A stretch of 10,225 nt of DNA, from assembly GCF_051278035.1 (NCBI RefSeq), contig NZ_JBNMNU010000154.1:1-10225 (forward strand), given 5' to 3'. The stretch is from Clostridium_AD sp051278035. GTDB lineage: Bacteria > Bacillota > Clostridia > Clostridiales > Clostridiaceae. The notes beneath the pieces are model-generated. The model saw only the letters and a list, made by a program, of their open reading frames with translations. It made no database searches and was not told the DNA's origin. The position numbers and the translations under genes were made by a program. Positions 5,407 through 10,225 of this stretch are shown in pieces (the first letter of the stretch is position 1; each line of letters begins with the position of its first letter).

Positions 5407-6542
5407 TCAATTAGCACCCCTCCCACTCTCAATTATTCTCCCCATTACATCCCTGGGCCTTCTATTAAATTCCGCCACACTAAACTCATACAAATTCCCA
5501 TTGCACTCTACATAAATTTCCCCATCTTTTATATCTACCCTCATACCTTCTATAGAAAAACCCTCAATACTACTATCCTTATTAATACTTTTCCCAGTTT
5601 CCGTCTCAGTTAAAGAACTTATCCTCTTAAGTTCCCGCCACAATCTATATTCTTTTTTAGACCTAATACAAAGCTCCGTAACTATTTCAGCATTACTAAG
5701 TAAATATTCTGTAGTGTACATCACCCTTACCACCTGATAGCCTTTCACTTCAATTTTCCTGTGAAGCTTCTTCCATTCTTCTATTTCAAAAACATAGTAA
5801 TCCTCTTCAGAGTCACTTGGAATCTCTCTTATCACATTTCTTTTCACAACTTTTATATCCACTATCTTTCCATAATAAGTTATGCCAGCCTCACCTACAA
5901 ACTGTCTCTTTGACTGAGCTAAAGCTACAAACTTAATATTATGCTCTACTAAATTCACATTGCTACATTTAGTGTGATAAAACTTATCTTTTAGATTAAT
6001 TTCAAGTTGCTCTTTATTTCTTAAAGACCCTACAAGAACTGTTCTCTCCTTGAAATATTCATCTTTTATATAGCTCTCTCGTCCTAAAGAATCAAGTGAT
6101 CTTTCAAAGGTAGAATAAGATGATTCATTTATCAGCTTATCTAAAAACTCTTCCATGAGTCCTGTAGTTGATGGAAGAAAAGGAATACCACCTATATTTA
6201 CTTCCTCTATACTCTTGTAAAAATCATGGTTTTTGTATTCCTCTTCATCTCTATATCTATGCATAATATTTATATCCTCTTCTTTAGGTCAAATACAAAT
6301 TCATAGGCCGCATCACTATCTAGTTTATTTATAGCTAATATATTATCCGGCTTTTGACTTATTGTTTTGCTGCCTTCATTTTTAGAATTTGTGTTTCTTC
6401 CTTTAATGGAATTATAACTGACCTTAAATGTTTCATTTGTTTTTGGATTTTCATATACTAGTGTGGAAGTTACGCCCTTTTTAAGTGAGACAAATATTCC
6501 CACTCTGTTAATAGTTATAAAGTCTGAGCTTATTAGCTTATA
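5407..6542 (-). pseudogene. DUF2357-family restriction nuclease (McrB partner type), truncated with internal deletions
   Basis: Two minus-strand frames together give the C-terminal half of a DUF2357/DUF524 PD-(D/E)XK nuclease, the kind paired with McrB-like GTPases in BsuMI (YdjA) and LlaJI systems. Frame 1 (6270-6542) reads YKLISSDFITINRVGIFVSL, then TLVYENPKTNETFKVSYNS, QKPDNILAINK and FVFDLK. PDN and VFD-x-K are the nuclease core residues. Frame 2 (5407-6288) takes up PKEEDINIMHRYRD, then EEEYKNHDFYKSIEEVNIGG, FYHTKCSNVNL, GITYYGKIVDIKVVKRNVIR and a long open tail. By recollection of the family, about 20 residues are lost between VFD and PKEED with a frame change, and about 25 more between MHRYRD and EEEYK. 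The whole N-terminal half is gone. The CTAAAG shared by both frames at the junction supplies the second K, so that lysine may not be the original catalytic one. The ATG at 6264 has GAGGA about 10 bases upstream and could express 285 residues without a full catalytic site. Confidence 0.75.
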
Positions 6543-6671
6543 CTAGCCAACACCGTAGTAAGTAAAAGCTATTTTTTCAAAGTTCATTTTAATTCATAAC
6601 AGGAATACTTTTAATTTTTAACTTTTTTTATTAGAATATACCTATAACGTAAAAAAAGTGGAGGAATTCAA

Positions 6672-7019
6672 ATGAAGAAACGCAAGAATAAAAAGAATAA
6701 ATATCCAGCAGATAAGGAATTTGATTTTGGTATATGCGAATTTAAATGCATTAATTGTAACCATCAATTCGAGGTTCCCTGGAAAGAAATATTTGAACTC
6801 CAAGAAATGACTCATAGCTTTGCGAGTTATGATTATATAAATAATGAGTATATTGCTTGTCCTAAGTGTTTTGAAAATGCTAATGAAGAATATTGTGATA
6901 AATGGCCACAGCATTTTGATAGTGCATTCAAGCCTAAAAATAATGAAAATACTATTTCATCTGAAAAGCTTTATAATGGCTGTGTTATAAAAATCGACGA
7001 TGATAGTATGCCCTTTTAA
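6672..7019 (+). CDS. Zinc-ribbon protein of unknown function, 115 residues
   Basis: This is the only intact plus-strand gene inside the decayed region. The protein begins with a very basic tail (KKRKNKKNKY). Two knuckles follow: C26-I-N-C29 in FKCINCNHQFEVPWKEI and C63-P-K-C66 in YIACPKCFENANEEYC. They could bind one zinc in a treble-clef or ribbon arrangement, with 33 residues between. Cys22 and Cys75 are extra. The C-terminal 40 residues are acidic, hydrophilic and probably flexible. GGAGGAATTCAA precedes the ATG, a strong ribosome binding site; a TATAAC at 6643-6648 may be its -10. The frame is clean. I do not recognise a named family, and the immediate neighbours are remnants on the other strand, so context gives no function. 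A nucleic-acid-binding role is only suggested by zinc plus the basic tail. Confidence 0.8.
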   Translation: MKKRKNKKNKYPADKEFDFGICEFKCINCNHQFEVPWKEIFELQEMTHSFASYDYINNEYIACPKCFENANEEYCDKWPQHFDSAFKPKNNENTISSEKLYNGCVIKIDDDSMPF

Positions 7020-7043
7020 ATATTAGGATCTCTTAAATGTAGC

Positions 7044-7069
7044 TTATTTTTACATACATGTAAAAATAA
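7044..7069. terminator. AT-rich inverted repeat after the zinc-ribbon gene
   Basis: TTATTTTTACAT and ATGTAAAAATAA form a perfect 12-bp stem around AC, starting 25 bases after the stop at 7019. The stem contains the T-run rather than being followed by one, so it is at most a weak bidirectional terminator. Confidence 0.4.
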
Positions 7070-7212
7070 ACTTCTGCTATTTCTATAAATAACAGCTCGT
7101 AATTGTTAAATTAGAATAAGTCGTCCACTTCAACAAAATAAGCATCAACAGCTGCTACTCCAGCTACTGATGCTCACTCTAATGTTTGTTATATTAGAAA
7201 TAGATTTGATGT
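7070..7212. other. Short gap with a possible C-terminal scrap
   Basis: On the minus strand 7111-7173 reads ASVAGVAAVDAYFVEVDDLF and a stop, without a start. It looks like the end of a protein lying downstream of rhuM on the same strand. I cannot identify it. Confidence 0.3.
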
Positions 7213-7590
7213 CTATTCTTCTAATAAACCTTTAGCAAACTTATCAAAGTCTGATTGAAATAATCTATCCTGTACAATTCGATATTTCTCAAACTCACTT
7301 TCTGCAAAGGATTTTGCTATCTCAGCAGTAACCTTCATAATAGAACCTGCCCAACTTCTAAATATGATCGCTCTTTCTGAATTAGTTCTAAATCCAACCG
7401 CAATTACTGCCTCTAAATTATAAAATTTCGAATTATATCCTTTTCCATCAGAAAAAATATTTAATAGATTCTCTGCAACTGTAGATCGTCCTTTATCGTA
7501 AATTGTTGCAATCATATCCTGAGTTAACCATACGTTTTCATTTTCAACCATAACCTCAATTGAATCACAACCTGCATCTGCTGTAAACAT
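7213..7590 (-). pseudogene. RhuM-family (virulence RhuM) protein with two in-frame internal deletions
   Basis: The frame starts MFTADAGCDSIEVMVENENV-WLTQ and matches the N-terminus of RhuM-family proteins, which are usually about 330 residues and found on genomic islands and prophages; their function is unknown. After STVAENLLNIF it jumps to SDGKGYNSKFYNLEAVIAVG, skipping the usual EGEL...R-F-x-x-x-A segment. After FRSWAGSIMK it jumps to VTAEIAKSFAESEFEKYRIV and QDRLFQSDFDKF, the family's extreme C-terminus, skipping about 170 residues. Both deletions kept the frame, leaving 125 residues. Upstream in-frame codons read KIRNSTAEVL, the family's usual N-terminus, but no start remains there. The ATG at 7590 has AGAGG five bases upstream, so a short product could still be made. 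Calling it a remnant rests on comparison with remembered full-length relatives. Confidence 0.8.
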
Positions 7591-7930
7591 CAAAACCTCT
7601 GCAGTACTGTTTCTTATTTTTAATAATTTTTTATCTTAACTCATAAATTTCATACCCCTTTTCACGTGCCTCAAATAACATTGCCTCTAGAGTATCCATG
7701 TTCACAGGTTTATATTCTATCCTTTAACTATATTGGTATCGCAACAATTATTACAAGCTTTTAAAAAGCGATACCATTTATGTATTTAATATTATTATGC
7801 CTCAATTACTTACGCCATCAAGGGAATTCATAAATATTTTTCAGGGAACTTAACTGGTACACAAATTACCGGTGTAACCTATATGAAGTTTTAAGAAACA
7901 GACATTGTTCGCTTCTCTTACAATATTTGA
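7591..7930. other. Non-coding stretch between rhuM remnant and the REP-like repeat
   Basis: No complete gene is visible. The minus strand at 7631-7723 reads RIEYKPVNMDTLEAMLFEAR then EKGYEIYELR and a stop, possibly the end of a small protein just upstream of rhuM. A 9-bp inverted repeat TGGTATCGC (7734-7742) / GCGATACCA (7768-7776) encloses 25 bases, and a shorter imperfect one, GGTACAC...GTGTAACC, lies around 7857-7880. Confidence 0.45.
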
Positions 7931-7986
7931 AAGGTGACAGGCACCTTACAGAGTTTGAAATCGAAGCAGATAAGCTCTGTTGCTAA

Positions 7987-7993
<7 letters not shown>
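7931..7993 (+). repeat. REP-like hairpin repeat, copy 1
   Basis: AGGTG-ACAGG-CACCT (7932-7946) forms a first small hairpin; ACAGAGTTT (7948-7956) and AAGCTCTGT (7972-7980) form a second 9-bp stem around GAAATCGAAGCAGAT. The unit ends TGCTAACTATA and overlaps the last codons and stop of the exonuclease gene. A diverged copy lies at 9431-9494. Confidence 0.75.
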
Positions 7994-8814
<821 letters not shown>

Positions 8815-8820
8815 ATTATT

Positions 8821-8828
8821 CCTCCTTT
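8821..8828 (-). promoter_or_regulatory. Ribosome binding site fixing the TTG start of the exonuclease
   Basis: AAAGGAGG on the minus strand lies six bases before the TTG at 8814. No ATG or GTG is better placed, so this site settles the start. Confidence 0.85.
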
Positions 8829-9076
8829 GTAATTTCTAACTGGTATTTTACATATTTTCTTCTATATCTATATATTTTAATACTCTACAGTTATTCATTA
8901 TACTATAAATATGAATAAGAATATAACCATAAATCTCTGCAATGGCCTTTTGTGTCATCTAAACTGTTTTATTTTCAAGTATTACATCTATCTTTGTTTT
9001 ATCAACCCCTTATTGCCATTATATATACATATTTATTATAAATATAATAATTCTAATTCTATACCAATTATATCAA
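8829..9076. other. AT-rich intergenic stretch, exonuclease promoter
   Basis: No supportable gene. A minus-strand TATAAT at 8898-8903 is placed to serve the exonuclease; its -35 (TTATAT, 18 bases upstream) is poor. Open frames here are made of low-complexity AT codons and lack ribosome binding sites. Confidence 0.45.
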
Positions 9077-9269
9077 TTATCTCCTATCAAGCTCTACTCT
9101 ATCAAAATTGTATTTTAAATCTACCTTATTGAATTCGATGGTATTAGCTCTATCTAATACTTTTTTATTAAATGGAAAAGTAGTTTCATCCATATTTACA
9201 GTTCCAACTATATTGCTGTGGAATATAAACGTCACCATATTTATCATAGGCAGCATCAATAATAATGTC
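9077..9269 (-). pseudogene. McrB-like AAA+ GTPase/ATPase fragment, frameshifted
   Basis: A minus-strand frame reads NIVGTVNMDETTFPFNKKVL and DRANTIEFNKVDLKYNFD (9077-9214). This is the hallmark stretch of McrB-type motor subunits: the sensor-1 region G-T-x-N-x-D-E-T-T and the arginine-containing VLDRANTIEF. Just upstream, one base out of frame (9216-9269), comes DIIIDAAYDKYGDVYIPQ, which completes the family's typical ...YIPQNIVGTVNMDET once a single C near 9215 is removed. Walker A and the rest of the motor are absent and the frame ends at DRVELDRR. Only about 60 codons remain of a protein usually 400-800 residues long. The TTG that opens the longer frame at 9259 is not a credible start. McrB-type motors pair with McrC or DUF2357 nucleases; such a nuclease remnant lies about 2.5 kb further along the same strand. 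Confidence 0.8.
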
Positions 9270-9430
9270 TAGAACGAATAAGTGCAGCGCCATTCGTAGC
9301 AACACACTATCATTTTGCTGCCACATAAAGCACAAGATATCAGGTTACATGATTTACTAAACCTGCATCAGATATTTTACTTTAGGCTAGCTTACATATA
9401 ATTAGCATTTTTTAGTTTACAATTATACCC
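9270..9430. other. Gap with a cysteine-rich scrap
   Basis: The minus-strand frame 9269-9367 reads CRFSKSCNLISCALCGSKMI then VCCYEWRCTYSF and a stop, with seven cysteines including C-A-L-C-G. It has no start and overlaps the mcrB fragment in another frame. It may be a zinc-ribbon scrap or chance. Nothing else is seen here. Confidence 0.25.
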
Positions 9431-9494
9431 AAGGGTCAGGTACCTTACATAGTTTGGAAGCGAAGCAGACAAACTCTGTTGCTACTAACTATAT
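9431..9494 (+). repeat. REP-like hairpin repeat, copy 2
   Basis: GGGTCAGGTACCTTACATAG, then TTTGGAAGCGAAGCAGACAA and ACTCTGTTGCTACTAACTAT align with copy 1 (7931-7993) in the same orientation, with several substitutions and small indels. The second stem (AGTTT/AAACT core) is kept; the first is reduced to AGGTACCT. Confidence 0.7.
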
Positions 9495-9646
9495 GGTCTG
9501 GTTCAAATGCTTACAGTTATTTAGCACACAGAAGGATACTGTAAAAAGCAAATACTTATTAGTCCAGTCGCACACGTCTCATTCGGATGCAAAATTAAAG
9601 GATTTTAAAATTAGGGAAGCAATTTACATATGATTTTGTTAAACAT
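9495..9646. other. Intergenic stretch without a recognisable gene
   Basis: No supportable gene, RNA or repeat is visible between repeat copy 2 and the lipoprotein promoter. Confidence 0.5.
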
Positions 9647-9676
9647 TTGAATTTCTACTTTGATATATTGTATAAT
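9647..9676 (+). promoter_or_regulatory. SigA-type promoter of the lipoprotein gene
   Basis: TTGAAT (9647-9652) and TATAAT (9671-9676) are separated by 18 bases, about 75 bases before the ATG at 9752. This is the best promoter match in the window. Confidence 0.7.
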
Positions 9677-9751
9677 TAAGAAAGGACAAAAGTGTAAAAA
9701 TATTTTATAAATTAGACATAAAATAAAAGATTGGAGGGGGACCAAACGTTT

Positions 9752-10225
9752 ATGAAAAAAAGTATAAAACTTATATTTTTAATATCAATATTATTCGTCT
9801 TTAGCATGACACTCGGTTGTGAAAATAAAGAAGACAATCTCTCAATTGTTAAAGGTAATAATTATGATAAAGTAATCGAACAAGGATTCCAAAGCGAAGG
9901 GTTATCTTTGCAAGATATACTTTACGAAAAAACAATTGGTGAAAGTAAAATGATATTCTTCACTTCTGATGAAGCTTTGGGTCTGGCATATATGGGTAAA
10001 GACGAAGATGGGTGGACATTTAACAGAATTACAACACTTACTAATTTTGAGTCAGACAAAACACCACCATCTTATATGGCAGCTGGTTTAGAAGTTGAAA
10101 CTCCAGATGGTGTAAATTTTTTTTTAGCAATGGGAAAAATATTTAATCCAAATATAACTAAAATCACTTTATCAAATGATTCAATTAACACAATTATTAA
10201 AGAGAAAGATGGTAATATATTTTGG
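9752..10225 (+). CDS. Putative lipoprotein of unknown function, 3' end beyond window
   Basis: 158 residues are visible. The N-terminus is a lipoprotein signal: basic MKKSIKL, hydrophobic IFLISILFVFSM, then TLGC, where Cys22 would be lipidated. The lipobox is imperfect at -3 (Thr), but the overall shape is convincing. The mature part begins with hydrophilic ENKEDN and continues as mixed alpha/beta sequence with NNYDKVIEQGFQSEGLSLQD, MIFFTSDEALGLAYMGKDED and GVNFFLAMGKIFNPNITKIT. It should sit on the outer face of the membrane. I do not recognise the family. GGAGGGGG lies 11 bases before the ATG, slightly far, and a strong promoter lies upstream. A run of nine T at 10117-10125 inside the coding sequence is a slippage-prone site. 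Confidence 0.8.
   Translation, partial: MKKSIKLIFLISILFVFSMTLGCENKEDNLSIVKGNNYDKVIEQGFQSEGLSLQDILYEKTIGESKMIFFTSDEALGLAYMGKDEDGWTFNRITTLTNFESDKTPPSYMAAGLEVETPDGVNFFLAMGKIFNPNITKITLSNDSINTIIKEKDGNIFW

Noticed and set aside
6642..6914. Minus-strand open frame of 90 codons rich in F and I
   Set aside because: It is the antisense shadow of the plus-strand zinc-ribbon gene, which has a strong ribosome binding site and cysteine motifs.
5111..7130. The 11-mer GTCGTCCACTT shared in opposite orientation at 5111-5121 and 7120-7130
   Set aside because: Several shared 11-mers are expected by chance in a 10-kb window, and the flanks do not match.
8911..9132. Plus-strand open frame of 73 codons
   Set aside because: Low-complexity AT codons rich in I, Y, C and L, no ribosome binding site, and it overlaps the mcrB fragment and the exonuclease promoter.
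9269..9367. Cysteine-rich minus-strand peptide with C-A-L-C-G
   Set aside because: It has no start, overlaps the mcrB fragment in another frame, and is too short to assign; kept only as a note in the gap entry.

Overview
The window is AT-rich DNA with AGGAGG-type ribosome binding sites, several TTG starts and a clostridial butanol-dehydrogenase-like gene. It reads as a low-GC Firmicute, most probably Clostridium or a close relative. That assignment is inferred from composition and protein resemblance recalled from memory; no search was run.

Region 1 (1-2342) is an intact stress/redox cluster. On the minus strand, in transcription order, it holds a MarR-type regulator (1597-2031), a short antibiotic-biosynthesis-monooxygenase-like protein (1075-1368), a nitroreductase (476-1030) and an iron-containing alcohol dehydrogenase that runs off the left edge. 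A perfect inverted repeat lies upstream of marR and a 25-bp perfect palindrome lies upstream of the nitroreductase; both are good operator candidates. Two small decayed genes sit among them: a rubrerythrin-like C-terminal scrap and a frameshifted small gene divergent from marR.

Region 2 (2343-3956) holds an unrecognised 189-residue protein and a 46-residue zinc-ribbon protein, both on the minus strand, with terminators and degenerate short repeats.

Region 3 (3957-9309) is the most informative part: a graveyard of mobile and defence-type genes, nearly all on the minus strand. It contains dinD with an in-frame stop and no start, fused to the C-terminal end of a Lon-like BrxL (BREX) gene; an orphan SOS promoter with a consensus LexA box; the C-terminal part of a DUF2357/PD-(D/E)XK nuclease with two internal deletions; a RhuM-family gene with two in-frame internal deletions; and a short piece of an McrB-like AAA+ GTPase. 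McrB-like and DUF2357 proteins are known partners in McrBC/LlaJI/BsuMI-type restriction. Among the wrecks stand two intact genes: a plus-strand zinc-ribbon protein (6672-7019) and an exonuclease III with a TTG start (7987-8814).

Region 4 (9310-10225) carries the second copy of a REP-like hairpin repeat (first copy at the 3' end of the exonuclease gene), then a strong promoter and the start of a secreted lipoprotein that runs off the right edge.

I see no intact novel system. The notable signals are the pattern of decay, the orphan SOS promoter, a perfect 28-bp palindrome inside dinD, the operator palindromes and the repeat family.
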